From Chlorops oryzae (taxonomy: Eukaryota > Arthropoda > Insecta > Diptera > Chloropidae): 64,000 bases of DNA. This document shows positions 1 to 12,788 of the stretch, piece by piece. A program made the position numbers and the translations under genes. Position 1 is the first letter of the stretch. Each line of letters opens with the position of its first letter. Below the pieces are notes generated by a model. The model did not search any database. It was given only the letters and a program-made list of their open reading frames with translations, and had not been told where the DNA came from. The stretch lies in NCBI GenBank assembly GCA_020466095.1, contig CM035806.1:169573871-169637870 (forward strand). Reading direction: 5' to 3'.

Positions 1-377
1 ACAGTAGGTACTACTGACCAGTTATAACCGTCGCAATGCTTTGCGTTATTGACATTTAACATTGAGTTGTCATTGAATGTCAACAGTAGACCGAAAAACT
101 ATTGACGAACTATTGACGTCGGTACTACCAAAGACTATTAAACTAACTAGTTTAATAGTCTTTGGTACTACTTATTATGTAGACAAAATGAGTACTTTTT
201 CGCTTTATAAGGAGACATGTTGTTGACATGGTCAATAAAGATGAACTATACCTTTTGACAGTATAGTTTCTCTAATGACACCGCCTATAAATACTGTTGA
301 CGATGGAACTAGTTCTCTTGTCTATATTGACGTCAATATAGACATGGGGCCATATGGCGACAGGCTTCCTGCAGGGG
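1..377. mobile_element. MITE, copy 1 (left end cut by window)
   Basis: This copy is the reverse complement of most of the complete element at 38107-38482. It begins about 55 bases inside the element and ends at the terminal motif TTCCTGCAGGG (366-376). It contains a perfect 24-bp palindrome (320-343) centred on TTGACGTCAA, also present in the other copy. It also has a 35-bp palindromic insertion (129-163) flanked by 8-bp direct repeats GGTACTAC (121-128, 164-171), which the other copy lacks. The 75-codon open frame at 275-502 straddles the element end and is not a gene. Confidence 0.8.
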
Positions 378-1099
378 AATTAAACATTCGTATTGGATCG
401 TTTTTGTGCAAAGAGAAACAAAGATTTGGATCGGAAAGTCGCTATATAACGGTAAAAGTATCCATTGACCCTAAATTTTCAATTAAATATAGATACCATT
501 GAAAGAGGGTGCGTATTTAAGGTGACACGGTGTCCAATTCTTATATAATAAGATCTGATCACCTCAAATAGGTGAGCTTAGGTTAAAGGGGCCGCACTTA
601 GACCAAGGAAGGTCCGTTGTGATACCCGTGGGCTCAGACACCTACATACATACATATTTAAAAAACCATTTTTGTTCGCTCAACGAAGCTTGCTATCCTC
701 ACAGGGTTAAGTTCCCCGAGGTCCGGTAGGGAAATCTCAGTCTAGCAAAAGCCTCAAATAAGTGCAACTTCTTTTTAAATTGAGTTCAGGTGCGGGTCTC
801 CTGCTTTCTAATCGTTTTTGTTAGGTTCAAGAATTGATCCGAAAGCTTTAAGGAAAGTCAAATTTTTCGGCCTTTTAATTTCCAGTAATATAATTTGTGT
901 CGTTTACTATGTATATTGGTCCACATTAAATAAGGATTAAAATTTAATAAAATTTTTTGCACTTCTGATGTTCTTATATCCGGTGATGACGCGATTTTGA
1001 GCCTTTGCTATTAACCGTTTCGATAGTCCTAAAGCCTTGGTATCGATTATATATTGAGGGCTCTAATATTCGGGCTTCCCCATTTGGGAATAGGTATCC
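378..1099. other. AT-rich non-coding; weak relic of a dispersed repeat at 575-640
   Basis: No gene is seen. The stretch 575-640 shares TTAGGTTA, GGCCGCAC and CCGTTGTGATACC, in order, with the insert at 49106-49496. This suggests a decayed copy of the same dispersed repeat. Confidence 0.4.
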
Positions 1100-1129
1100 G
1101 GCAATCGTTCTTTAAAAAAATCGGTAACC

Positions 1130-1700
1130 ACTTCGAAAAGTTCGGTTATAACTCCGAAAAATTCAGTAATTACACCCAAAATTCCGTATTTACATCGAGC
1201 ATTTTGGATAAAACTCCGAAAAATATTCCGAAAAAACCGGAAATAACGCCGAAAAATTTTGGGGAACACTCCAAATGTTTTCGGTAGTTACTCCGAAAAA
1301 GTTCAGCAATTGCTCCGAAAATTTTGGAAAATAATCACTTCGAAAATGTCCTGTAATTAGTCCGAAAAAAACCGGAAATAACTCCGAAAAATTTTGGGAA
1401 ACACTCCAAATGTTTTCGGTAGTTACTCCGAAAAAGTTCAGCATTTGCTCCGAAAATTTTGAAAAATACTTTGAAAAAGTCCGGTAGTTAGTCCGAAAAA
1501 AAATCAGCAAAAACTGCGAAAGTTTTCGAAAACACTCCGAATGTTTTCGGTAGTTACTCCGAAAAAGTTCAGCATTTGCTCCGAAAATTTTGGAAAATAC
1601 TTCGAAAAAGTCCTGTAGTTAGTCCGAAAAAAAAATCGGCATTAACTCCGAAAGTTTTGGAAAACACTCCGAAAAAGTTCGGTAAATATTTCAAAAATTC
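1130..1700. repeat. Degenerate tandem repeat, unit about 133 bp
   Basis: The phrase TGTTTTCGGTAGTTACTCCG followed by AAAAAGTTCAGCA recurs near 1275, 1411 and 1542, giving a period of about 132-137 bp. A shorter internal repeat of roughly 20-25 bp (ACTCCGAAAAA-type) is visible. Both-strand open frames here are translations of the repeat. Confidence 0.75.
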
Positions 1701-2737
1701 GGATAAAATCGAAGCTACTTTCTAAACTTTTTTCCCTCCAAATTATACATCAATACACATACATTATCTATGTACATATATACATACACATGTATGGATA
1801 TATTGCACTTCCGCAACAAAGGAGTCACAGCTCAAAATTAACAAATTCATGCTATGGATCTTGCGTTTATAAGTCGACAGGTGACCTGTACGAAAAATTT
1901 TATTCTACTTTTATGATAATATAAGACGGAAAAGACCGTCAATGCTTTTCTTTTTGCTTGGATTGACACTGCGCATTTTGTTTATCGCGTTTTCTGAAAT
2001 ATAACAATTTTTGAATTGAGACACTTTTGATGTGGACCTGCGATTTTTTTTTTTTTTTAGTTCCTTTCAAGCTGGTGACTCATTGAAAAGTCCATTGAAA
2101 AATACGAATTACTTTCTAGAAAGCACTTTTCAAGTAATGACTCACTTAAGCCGACATAACATTAAGAAATCGTGTTGGCGTCAGTTTTCAGATTTTTACC
2201 AGAGAGCAACATTATAAGAGGCTGAGGGGGGCGGGGGGTTTTTGTTTTAATTAGTTCACGGGTTTTAAAAGATAAAATTTAACATTATTTTCAATGTGAC
2301 CGCAAACGGAAATTGAAGCACAAAAGCCAATTGTAACTAGAGACTAATTTTTTAGTCAGATTTAAATTTTTATTAATTGAGAGCAATAAAAAGCATTTAA
2401 CATGATGAATGACAATTTTCCAAAGTAACTGTCTGAAAAATGACATCATTATTTTATGATGCAAATGATTTTGTGTCCATTTCTTTGACTCCCGCTCTCC
2501 CTCGCGCGCTCTCACTCTCTCTCTGCATTTGTGTCTCTCCATGATTTATTCAATTGCGCGCATTACATTGGAACGAAAGTAGGGTATAACGAACACTTCG
2601 ATTAATGCTAGTAAGATCGCAGCCACTTCTAAAATAGTTTGAATCAGATGACAATGGACGAAAAAAGCTAGATATTTGCTATAATATAAAAGAAAAATGT
2701 GCTAACATGAGCCAAAACTGTTAGCTATCTGTTTTAA
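1701..2737. other. Non-coding AT-rich stretch
   Basis: Apart from short homopolymers and a CT-rich patch at 2488-2540, I see no gene, RNA or clear mobile element. Confidence 0.5.
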
Positions 2738-2775
2738 GTGAGAAAGGGAGAGAGACAGAGAGAGAGAGACAGAGA

Positions 2776-2809
<34 letters not shown>

Positions 2810-3150
2810 CAGAGAGAGATGGAAAGAGAGACAGAGAGAGACAGAGAGAGACAGAGAGAGAAGAGAGAGACAGAGAGAGAAGAGAAAGAGAAAGAGAAAG
2901 AGAAAGAGAAAGAGAAAGAGAAAGAGAAAGAGAAAGAGAAAGAGAAAGAGAAAGAGAGAGAGATAGAGAAAGAGAGAAGTAAGATAGAGAGAAGAGAAGA
3001 TAGCGAAAGAGAAGAGAAGAGAGAAGAGAAGAGACAAGAGATTTGAAGACAGAGCAAGAGAGAGCAAGAAAGAGCGAGAGAAAGCAAGACAGAGCGAGAG
3101 AAAGCAACCGAGAGAAAGCAAGAGAGATAGAGCGCGACAGAGAGCGAAAG
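2738..3150. repeat. Polypurine (GA)n / (AAAGAG)n tract
   Basis: An almost uninterrupted purine strand of about 410 bases, with GA dinucleotides, GACAGAGA blocks and a clean AAAGAG hexamer run at 2884-2955. It yields long Ser/Leu or Arg/Glu open frames in several frames, none of them genes. Confidence 0.95.
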
Positions 3151-3679
3151 CATTTAAAGAGTGTGAAGCAAAGTTTTTTGTGGACAGCTTTCTTTTTCTC
3201 GCAAGTTCAATTAACTTAGCACTTAAGACTTATCTTGAGCAGCCAACAGTTAAGTATAAATAAATAAATAAATTACGGAAAAGGTCAATAAAGTCCAACT
3301 GTAATTCCTATAGCCTTTGGGAGCAATCAGTATTGAATGCCATTTTATTGGCGTTATTGGATCTTCCGGATATCTATATATTAAATTTTTTTTTTTTTTT
3401 TGTCAATTGATCAAGCTAGTAGAAATTAGCATCGAGCGACTTTTGAATGCGTATAAAAAAGTTAAACTTAAGAAATTTAGTCCGCGAAATGTCAAACAAA
3501 ATGTCAAAATAAGTAATGATGTTATAGATAGTCGAGCCCTGATAATAAAATATCCGACACACGTAAATAAAAATTGCTATGGTGGCCAGTGGCGTGTCCA
3601 GAGAAAGAGTGCTTTGAAAGTGATTTTATTTTCCACAGTGATATATTGAGCAATTATAAGACATTAACCCAAAAAATTT

Positions 3680-4060
3680 GGCGGGGGCTACAAGAATTTT
3701 AGAGAGTTATGGACCAAAAACCAAAAAAAATCCGAAAAATTCATTTCGTCCGATTTGGATGAAAATTTATATATAGAATAAGTGAATATTTCTAAGAATT
3801 TTAGCTCAAAATTTAAAAAAAAAACTGGTCCTTTTTGGACCAGTTTGGAACTAGACCAAAACTAGTCCTTTTTGGAATAGTTTGGAACTAGACCAAAACT
3901 AGACTAGTTGTAATCAGTTTCTTGAAAAAATTTTGACGCCAAAATTCTTAGAAAGTTTTCACTTATTCATAGCTAAACTCTGTCGCTAAGAAATCTGTAT
4001 AAGGACAGACTATATAGAGTCCTTGAAACGCATTTTCTATCGTCAATCTGTAATGGGTGT
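3680..4060. repeat. Imperfect palindromic repeat with a central tandem duplication
   Basis: AATAAGTGAATATTTCTAAG (from about 3777) has its reverse complement near 3945-3975, with the arms continuing through AAAATTCTTAGAAA. Between the arms a unit of about 38 bp (CCTTTTTGGA...CCAAAACTAG) occurs twice in tandem. This looks like a fold-back-type element, but termini and target duplication are not clear. Confidence 0.5.
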
Positions 4061-6107
4061 GACATAATGTTTCTACACTTTCACCCAATTTTTTTTCCCC
4101 ATAAAAATTCAATAATTTTTTTGTAAGTATATTATTTTAATTATTTATTTCCATTTATTCCAAAAATTTCCCCCGCCCCCTTCAAGTTAGAGAATTCCAC
4201 ATAAAATTATGTAAATCTGTCCTTCTCTACCTCTTTCTTACTTCTTTTGCTCTAAATTAGGATATATCCAAATGGTTTAAATAGTCGTATTGGTGGGAAG
4301 GCAAATTCTCTGGGGGGGGCAATACGGTAGCTGAAATCGATAAATTTCGACTTCGATAGACCTATATACACACAAGTACATAAGTATGTATATACAGCTT
4401 TAATTTTGTAACATGGACTTAAAGTAAATTAATCTTTTCGAGGGGTGTGTCTTGCAGAGAGCCAAGCAAGCCAAGACCGAGGGGTTTGTTGTTGTTGTTG
4501 TTATTTTGCTTTCCATTTCAAGGGGATGAAATTGGGCGCCATCATCATCATCGTCATCATCATCATCCCCTTGGACTGCTTTCCGTGATAAGCCCGTAAA
4601 AGCATGTCCCGAAGTTTAGATTGGCAAGAAGGAAATCCGAAATGAACCGTAATTAATGTAAGCAAATGAGAAGTTTTAACGATGGAATAATAATTAACGG
4701 AATCATTATATTTGGTTTACGTACCACAATATCCGCTCGTTCGCGTTTATCTTATCTGTTTAGTATATCTATATTCGTATCTATATATCTATATATGTAT
4801 CTCTGCATCTTGATCTGTTTATCGAGAGTATTTTATGGAAGAAATGCATCGTAATAATTTCGTGATTGCTCTTGAGGGGGAAAGCGGGGAGCATAATTTG
4901 AAAATGAATTCGCTATTTGCTGCTTATCATCGGGAATTCGTGTTGCATCGTTTATTTAGAGATATTTTCTGATAGCACAATAATGAAAACCTCATTACGA
5001 TGAAGCTCTCTATGCAAGATAAACTTTAAATAAATGCGCCATAAAATTTATTTTTATTTTTAATTTTTTTTTTTTTTTTTTCTTCTCATAAAATCAAAGA
5101 AAAAGATAACGAAGAAAAACGATGGAGAAGCGCAATGAACGGGTGGAAATAAATAAATAAAATGATCCATAATGGCTTCAATAAATGCACGATTGCGACG
5201 CTTTATTGCACTTGTCTCTCTTGTCTCTTTTGTCTCTCTTGTTCTTGACTGTACGAGAGTCGCACTCGAATGCTTCGCTTCGAATTATCTATAGCGCGAT
5301 TACTTATTGCAGTTAACATTTATTAAATTTATTTATATAAACGTACATATGTATGTAATTACCTGCCCACATCCATGCATCCTTACTTACATATTGACAT
5401 ACATACATATGTATATGTTATGTCGTTTAATTGATTTATTGCACAAATTCTGCTTTTTATTAAGTTAAAGATCGAACAAAACGAGCATTTAACCGATGAA
5501 CATTTTAATTGCGAATTTTGTGCAACAACAACAACAGCAACAACAACAAAGACAACAACAACACAGCAGCAACGACAGTAAACAGCAAAAATCATCGAAT
5601 TCAATTATCCAAAGAGTGTGTACCTACTACGGAGAAGCCGTCATACATACATACATACATTGTATATGAAATGAAATATTAAATCAAATTAATTCTTAAT
5701 TGCCTTACAATTTCTCAATTGATTCGCTTTAAGTCAATCAATGTCAAATCAAATTTGAAATACAATTTGGCAATTTATTATATATAAGCCAATTTATATA
5801 TGAACTCATTTAAATTGTGTGAGGATAGAAACGCACACGGCACCACAGAACTCCTTCGAGTGCATTCCTTTTCGGCAAATACGCCTTATTTTTGAATAAT
5901 TTCTTCAAGTTTTTCAATTTTTTTTTTTTTTTGTTGCCAAACTTTACGTTTACTTTCTTCTTTCATTCCATTCTCTTTTAATGTTGTGTCAATATTATCA
6001 TTCGTTTATTGCAAATTCACATTCAAGTTGAAGTAGATGAAAGATTTTCCTTTTTTCAGCTTTCAGCCGTACACAAAAATTTACATATATAGATAGATAC
6101 ATATATA
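4061..6107. other. Non-coding, with short microsatellites
   Basis: No gene is seen. Short repeats include GTT (4486-4504), CATCAT (4540-4566), CAA/CAG (5521-5575) and ATAC (5641-5660). The rest is AT-rich sequence. Confidence 0.5.
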
Positions 6108-6296
6108 CCCAGTAGGAAAAGTCCCCATGGCAAAATCAGTGATGTCAGGGTGACTCTTTGGAGCCGGTATGCATACCAATTCGTAGGACACTTTGTATGA
6201 CATTTGTACACGGAACTGACAGGACAAACAGGGTGACTTTGTCTTCGTGGGATTAGAAAAATTCATTAGTGACGCCCAGCAGGACATTGTCCTGCT
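6108..6296. mobile_element. TACCCAG-family MITE fragment (copy 1)
   Basis: It starts with TACCCAGTAGGAAAAGTCC and, read on the opposite strand, matches the right half of the element at 16075-16615, including CTGTACAAATGTCATACAAA or close variants. The right end carries a small hairpin (AGCAGGACA / TGTCCTGCT). The short open frame over it is not a gene. Confidence 0.6.
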
Positions 6297-6359
6297 TAAT
6301 TTAAATACAATAAATTGTAATTTATTTTGCAAGTTGGTACCTTCGTCTCTGGAGGATTT

Positions 6360-6581
6360 CAGGGAGAGAGAAAAAGAGAGAGAAAAGAGAGAGGAAAAGG
6401 GAGAGAAAAAGAGAGAGAAAAAGAGAGGAAAAGAGAGAGAAAAAGAGAGAAAAGAGAGAAAAGAGAGAGAAAAGAAGAGAAAAGAAGAAAAGAGAGAAAA
6501 AGAAGAGAGAAAAAGAGAGAGAGAGAGAAAAAGAAGAGAAAAAGAGAAAAAAGAGAAGAAAAGAGAGAAAAGAGAGAAAAA

Positions 6582-6631
<50 letters not shown>

Positions 6632-6684
6632 GAGAAAAGAGAGAAAAAGAGAGATCGAGAGAGAGAGATCGAGAGAGAGAGATC

Positions 6685-6732
<48 letters not shown>

Positions 6733-6825
6733 TCGAGAGGGAGAGAGAGAGAGATCGAGAGGAGAGAGAGAGAGATCGAGAGGGAGGAGAGAGAGAGAAA
6801 GAGAGATCGAGAGAGAGGGCATTTG
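6360..6825. repeat. Polypurine (GAGAAA)n / (GATCGAGA)n tract
   Basis: About 465 bases of nearly pure purine, moving from AAAGAGAG-type to GATCGAGAGA-type units. It produces spurious Arg/Glu/Lys or Ser/Leu frames on both strands. Confidence 0.95.
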
Positions 6826-7792
6826 TTCAGGGTTATTATTTTAACGAAGAAGTAGTTGCCGAGAAGTAAATTCTAAAAAAAAAAAATATAAATATGTTTC
6901 ACTAATGCAATTGATAATCCAAATTGCCAAAAGATATGGCAACACGTGCACTAACCCACGCACACCTTCCTGACCCATAGAAATTTCCCACGACAAATTC
7001 CCACAAACAATAACATCACCTTCCTGAAGAAAATTTTGGTAATCGCTATATTTCTCAACATTGAAAACTTTAGGTAGCTACGTGAAATTACATACATACA
7101 ATATTTTATTTTAAGAAATTGTATCTTGCCACCCCTTATTAAAGGCCGATGGCTTAAATTTTTGGAGAGGTTGTTTATGACTATAGAGGAAGCATACATA
7201 CATTGCGACTTTCGTTCTTGTCCCATTTGAATTTCAGATGTGAGAGACAACGTTCTTCAGCCACGCCCACTTTTTGAATTTTTAGAAATTACTTTTAAAA
7301 CCCCAAAGTGAAATGTAAAATATGACATATAAGTACATATATTAACAATAAATACCTACTACAAAGGTCATTCGATTACTTAACTGAAATAAATCGCCGA
7401 ACTGTAGTGATGAGCTATATTGCATTAGAAGTGATGGGAGTTTCGATAACACCTTGTATCGATTATTGAAAAATCCCTTTATGATGTTCCAACAAAGCAA
7501 AGAATATGTCTTTTTCTTCTTTGCCAATATTTCGTGCGGAAATTCCCTCAAAATGGGAAATATCCCTCAACCGGACAACACTGAGCATTTTCACGCACCT
7601 CCACTTTCTTTATTATAACATCATTTTTTTTTGCGAATAAATCGAATCGATTGTTTCTTTTTTCTCTTCGTATTTACTCCCAATTGAAATCGTAGATGTC
7701 TAGACGATATTTTGGAAATTTTATGAGCTGTTTTGTTTTACAAATATTGGCTTACAATTATTCCAACGAAGGTCGCACATTTGTTTACGGAC

Positions 7793-7857
<65 letters not shown>

Positions 7858-8582
7858 GTATTCAGGAATTTTATTTGATTACACTTTCATTGACCCATTT
7901 TGTTGACTTTCAATTTGTTTTTATTAACGCAAAAGACTCATATGCATATCATTCACATATCGAAGAGATTTCGAAAGAGATGAGAAACTTCACTATTTAT
8001 TTTCGATAATTATCGAAAAGCAAAGTCACATATTGTGTTCGACAGAATAGGATAGATATACTCAGGAACGTTACATATCAAAAATATTCTCAATTGTTGA
8101 GATTTGAATTTGTAGCTTCTATACCTTTTACTTTGGAAATTGCGGAAAATATCAATTTGTAGGCGTGGCAGTGGGCGGACCACGCATATGTCTTCCGCAC
8201 ACCTCCGATACTTATTGTGGTAAATCTGTGTATTTGAAATTTTAAGCTCCTCAGCCTTTGCATACGCAAGCTACGGTATGCCATTATTTTTGGGCAGGAG
8301 GACGACGCCCATTTTTTACAGGATTTCATCGATTTTGGTAATTTACTAGTCTTCCAAATGTATCAATGATATGTATTGAGTGGTTATTCGTTTATATATA
8401 ATTCGTTTTTTTTTTTTTGGGCGTGAAAGTGTTCCCATTTTCAGTTAGGATCATACTCGGGCCCCGATATACCCGTGTACCGAATTTCGACGTTTCGATT
8501 GTTCCAGCCGTTTCGAGGTTGATCCGATCGCAGACAAACGGACATGTCTAAATCGATTCATTTTTCAATGTACATACATATG
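6826..8582. other. Non-coding with a (TC)n microsatellite
   Basis: No gene is seen. A clean (CT)n run spans 7795-7853. Fragments with GGCGTGGCAGTGGGCGG-type sequence at 8160-8180 resemble generic dispersed repeats of flies. Confidence 0.5.
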
Positions 8583-8584
8583 TA

Positions 8585-8760
8585 CAGTCGACTCTCGTTA
8601 ATTGAAAACTCGAGGGACTCTTAAAATATTACGAATTATCGAGAGTTTTTGAACTGACGAGAGTCGAATGTATAAAGAAAAATTTGTAGGGAACTCGTGA
8701 TCACTTTGAACTATAGAGAGGTTCGCATTTTCACCGGATTTAATTAACGAGAGTCGACTG
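8585..8760. mobile_element. pogo/Tigger-like MITE with perfect TIRs
   Basis: Perfect 19-bp terminal inverted repeats (CAGTCGACTCTCGTTAATT at 8585-8603 and its complement at 8742-8760) are flanked by TA on both sides (8583-8584, 8761-8762). The TA target and the CAGT...CTCTCG...TTAATT style of end are typical of pogo/Tigger-type non-autonomous elements. Length 176 bp, no coding capacity. Confidence 0.85.
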
Positions 8761-8762
8761 TA

Positions 8763-9136
8763 TATGGGCATTTCCTTTTTGTCGCGTCCGTATATAGCTG
8801 ATTTACCATTCGGGACTCCATAGAATCTTTGAAATTGTATATAAAAGTCCGCATAAGCTGCACGAAAGTATTGAGAAGCAAAAATACTATTTAGCGCGTA
8901 CTTGAATTCGGGACTTAAAATTGCCCGCGTCCGTTTGGAAATGCCCATATGGGTATGTATTTCCAGAAACAAATAAACTTTTTGTCACGTCCGAACATAT
9001 CTAATTGCCTTTCTGATCGGCATAAAATTTTTATAAGTATAAAAGTATAAGAAACAAAATTACCATTTTCCGCATTCTTCAATTCGGGACTTAAAATTGA
9101 TAAAGTAACTGTCACGTCCGTTTGGAAATGCCCATA
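8763..9136. mobile_element. Dimeric MITE with GGGCATTTCC inverted repeats
   Basis: ATATGGGCATTTCC (8762-8775) and GGAAATGCCCATAT (8937-8950) bound one unit. A second, related unit ends with the same motif at 9124-9137. The inner sides contain CGTCCG near each end. The two units share translated similarity on the minus strand, so this is a tandem pair sharing a middle terminus and directly abutting the pogo-like element on the left. Confidence 0.65.
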
Positions 9137-9137
9137 T

Positions 9138-9697
9138 ATATATACATATTTATTATACCTGCGGAGTTTAGTTCTAGCTGTTACAAGATCCGAAGAAAAC
9201 TAATATATGTACTCTGATTACGCTGGGTATAAAAATGGGCTCATGAAATATTGACAAAGTTGCAACCCTGGGTGTGTGTGTGTGTGTGTGTTATTTTTTG
9301 TGTGCATATTCTTATCCTTGAGAGAATTGAAATTCACGTGATTCCAAGCATGCAGAGGCATCTGATTAGATGTTTCAATTATTGCCATAAGATCCTTAAA
9401 GTCCCTCAATGCCATTTTTAAGGGTTGTTTCTATGGAAATTTCAAGGTTATAACAATTTAGTTCGTGAAAGCTTTTCGTAAAGAGAATTTTTTTTTTTTT
9501 TTTTTTGTGTCTTATGGATGAGGATAAATTTTCTCTTTTGATTTCGATTTCGATTTCTTTTTCTTTTTGTTCATATATTCTTTGCTTCGTTTTGAAGGCT
9601 ATCTCTTTTTATCCTTTTTATTTGTACCTGCAAAGCTACAACGAAATTCAATTAAATTCGCATTTATTTGCATTTAAAACTTGAGTATTTGCCCTTT

Positions 9698-9746
<49 letters not shown>

Positions 9747-10904
9747 CTTTTGTTAATGCTTCTTTTAAGATTAACGCGCCAGCTTCGTATGTGTGTATGT
9801 ATGTATGTATGTACGTACCTGGTGGTGTCTTCGAGGTACCTCATGAAAAGGCCTCCGCGGCCTTATTTCGACTTTTCATGGCTGCTGTTTAAGGTTCACA
9901 CACACACACACGCACACGCACACTCGCGCGCACGCAGCATTCAGTCGAGCTGCTCTTCCACCAAACGGCGATATCCATTGCACGTGCGCATGCATGTAAA
10001 TGAGTGTGTGTGCTCGCTGTATTTCGTGTTACTGGCAGCTACTTTATCGCTTCTTTGCTTCTTTTATTTTTATTTCAATAAACTTTACTTCGAAATAATT
10101 AAATTCTCGTTTCCTCGTTCACTTGTCCACCCCCCCTCCTCCTCACTCGTTGGCGTTCCTTTCATGCATTCTTATGAGAATTTTAATCTTCTCCTTTTAT
10201 TATTAGCTTTATTTTATTTTATTTTATATTATTTTTCTTTTCTTGTTCCCTTTTTACAATTTCCATTTCATGCCGTTTTTTTTTTTTTTTTTTTATAATC
10301 TTCTTCACATTTTTTTCCCCTTTGTTATTCTCTTTTGTACTTAAGGTTGCAATGGAAAAAAATTGCTTCCGTTTCGTTATTTTTTTATTTTTTTTTTTTT
10401 TGTATTCTTATTAAAGTTTTATGAATTTTAAATGAATTTCAAATTTCCATCAACAAAATTCAGGAAGAGAACTTATGGCAACCTTAACGAAAATAAGTCA
10501 TTAAAGAGCTACGATAATTTAATCCAAATAATTGAATTCAACTAGAATTCAATTTTGTCCCATGCCCTCGAACATTTTCATGAAAATCCCTTTTAAATTG
10601 AGTCATAAAGGTACATACATACATACATAAGTATAAAAGACATACATATATGTATATGTAAATAGATTGATAAGGGAGAAGTCTTTCATTAGTCCATTTT
10701 TTTCGAGAATCTTTTTGTTTTCTCTGGAATGTTCGAAAATAATGATCACTAACCCATTTTTTTACAAGTGGTAACAAATTCCCATAAATCTATTGTGTTT
10801 AAAACAGCGAAGTCCATACCTATACATTGTCATTCATAATTGTTTGAAACTACTTATCTACGGAAATAAGGAATCGTCCCATTAACAATTCTTTCTCGCT
10901 CTCT
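9138..10904. other. Non-coding, microsatellite-rich
   Basis: No gene is seen. (GT)n at 9273-9291, (CT)n at 9702-9742, (TATG)n at 9790-9814, (CA)n at 9898-9925 and several poly-T runs. Open frames here are translations of these repeats. Confidence 0.6.
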
Positions 10905-11177
10905 CTTTTCATCCCCTCTGTGCCTCTCCTCATCTCCCCCTGCCACTATTTCTCTTTCTCCCTCTCCCCCTCTCTCCATGCCACTCTCGCTCCCTCTCCT
11001 TCTGTCTTGATTGTATCTCCCACTCCCACTGCCTCTCTGTCTCTATCCCTCTCCCCTCTCCTCTCTCCCTCTCTTCTCTCCCTCTCTCCCTCTCACCCTC
11101 TCTCCCTCTCTCCCTCTCTCCCTCTCTCTCTCCTCTCCTCTCTCTTCTCTCTCCTCTCCCACTCTCTCTCTCCCTCC

Positions 11178-11237
<60 letters not shown>

Positions 11238-11417
11238 TCTCCTCTCTCACTCTCTTTCTCCTCTCTCTCTCTGTCTCTCTCACTCTCTCTGTCTCTCTCA
11301 CTCTCTCTGTCTCTCTCACTCTCTCTGTCTCTCTCACTCTCTCTGTCTCTCTCACTCTCTCTCACTCTCTCACTATCACTCTCTCTCTCTCTCTCTCCCT
11401 CTCCCTCTCTCTTTCTC

Positions 11418-11453
<36 letters not shown>

Positions 11454-11486
11454 ACTCTCTCACTCTCTCATTCTCTCTCTCATGAT
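10905..11486. repeat. Polypyrimidine (CT)n tract
   Basis: About 580 bases of nearly pure pyrimidine on the + strand, with a 20-bp sub-repeat CTCTCTGTCTCTCTCACT in tandem at 11258-11350. Long Ser/Leu/Pro and Arg/Glu frames are spurious. Confidence 0.95.
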
Positions 11487-12788
11487 TTCATAGAGTAAGA
11501 CCTCAAATCCCTTCACTCAATAATGTCTCACTGTAGAGTTCAATGGACTTCACGAAATTAAGAGTTTTTTTTTTTATAACTTTCTTCCGGCTACAAATTC
11601 TTAAAAAAGATATCGTTAAAACAAAAAAAGAAGAAGCCCTAAAGCGTAAATGATAAGAACAAGTTTTGGAGGCCACAATAAAATGAAATAAAAATTAAGG
11701 AGTTAATGGAAAAATAAAATTCAGAAAAACTCGCCCATAAAACTGTTAACTTACTGCTTAAAAAGTCGCAATTTTTTCTTCTTTTTGTGGAGTCTCTCGG
11801 AATCGACCACAAGACCGACCATCTGAACCCTAAAGCCGTCGGTAATTAAAGCCCATTTCAATAAACGCGTTCGGCCTTACCTCGGATTTAAGTGTACTTT
11901 CATTTCTCCGTTCATTATTATTTTATTCCATTTTATTTGGTTTTTTTCTTTTCTATTTCTTTGTATTATTTTTGTTCTTGTATCTTACTTTATTCGGCTT
12001 GATAAAATCCCTCTTCGTCTTCTTTTTCGTTTTCTTTTTCTTTTTCATTTCATTTTCTGTGTTGCCTGGCAATTTCATTAATTATTTACGTAAATTAACC
12101 TTATTTGAGCTTAGGTAATTTAATCCGTTTCAAGTGTTTATTTTATTATTTCAAGAATTTTTTCTTGCATTATTTTTTCCTTTCTATCTTGTTGTTTTTT
12201 TTGTTATTTTTGTGATTGTTGTTTTCGTTGCAGCATCATAGCTATCTTGCAAATTTCTTTTACATATCTTATTAATTAAACAAAGTAGGACAAACCAACA
12301 TCGAACTAAAGCTGTAAAAATGTCCCTGTAGGAAATCGGAGAAGTGAATAAATGAATAAAAACAACAACAAAAAAAAAAAAAAAAACAAAAACACACTTT
12401 AACAAGCTTAACACCATATATTACTATATATGTCACTCTCATAGATTTTGGACGGGACATTTCGCGCCAATTAGAAAGAGATGTTACTCGGCAGGCAAAA
12501 AAACAGAGCGAGAGAAAAACACTTTTGGTGAGTACCTGTAAGTGAAAAATGCTCATTTTGGTGGGTACCCAAGACCGTGGTGGGTACCCAAGACCGTGTT
12601 GAAAAGAGCCAAAATAGAAACGGTTCCTGAGTGACATATATAGTTATATATGCTTAACATAATAAGATAAAAAGTTGGGTAAAAAATATGCTCTAAATCG
12701 TCTTAAATGAGGTTCCATTTCCATCTCAAATTGACACTGACAAATTATATTAGAAATAAGTAAGTACATGTTAAATGAGGTACCGAAT
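11487..12788. other. Non-coding; short tandem near 12560
   Basis: No gene is seen. GGTGGGTACCCAAGACCGTG occurs twice in tandem at 12560-12600, and a poly-A run lies at 12369-12386. Confidence 0.5.

Noticed and set aside
275..502. 75-codon ORF near the left edge
   Set aside because: It crosses the end of a MITE and has no counterpart in the other copy.
2702..3153. Several 100-140-codon frames (Ser/Leu- or Arg/Glu-rich)
   Set aside because: They are translations of a GA microsatellite, open in many frames at once.
6247..6869. 200-codon Arg/Glu/Lys frame and its neighbours
   Set aside because: Purine-repeat translation; no start context, splice sites or conserved sequence.
10920..11498. 192-codon Ser/Leu frame
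   Set aside because: Pyrimidine-repeat translation.
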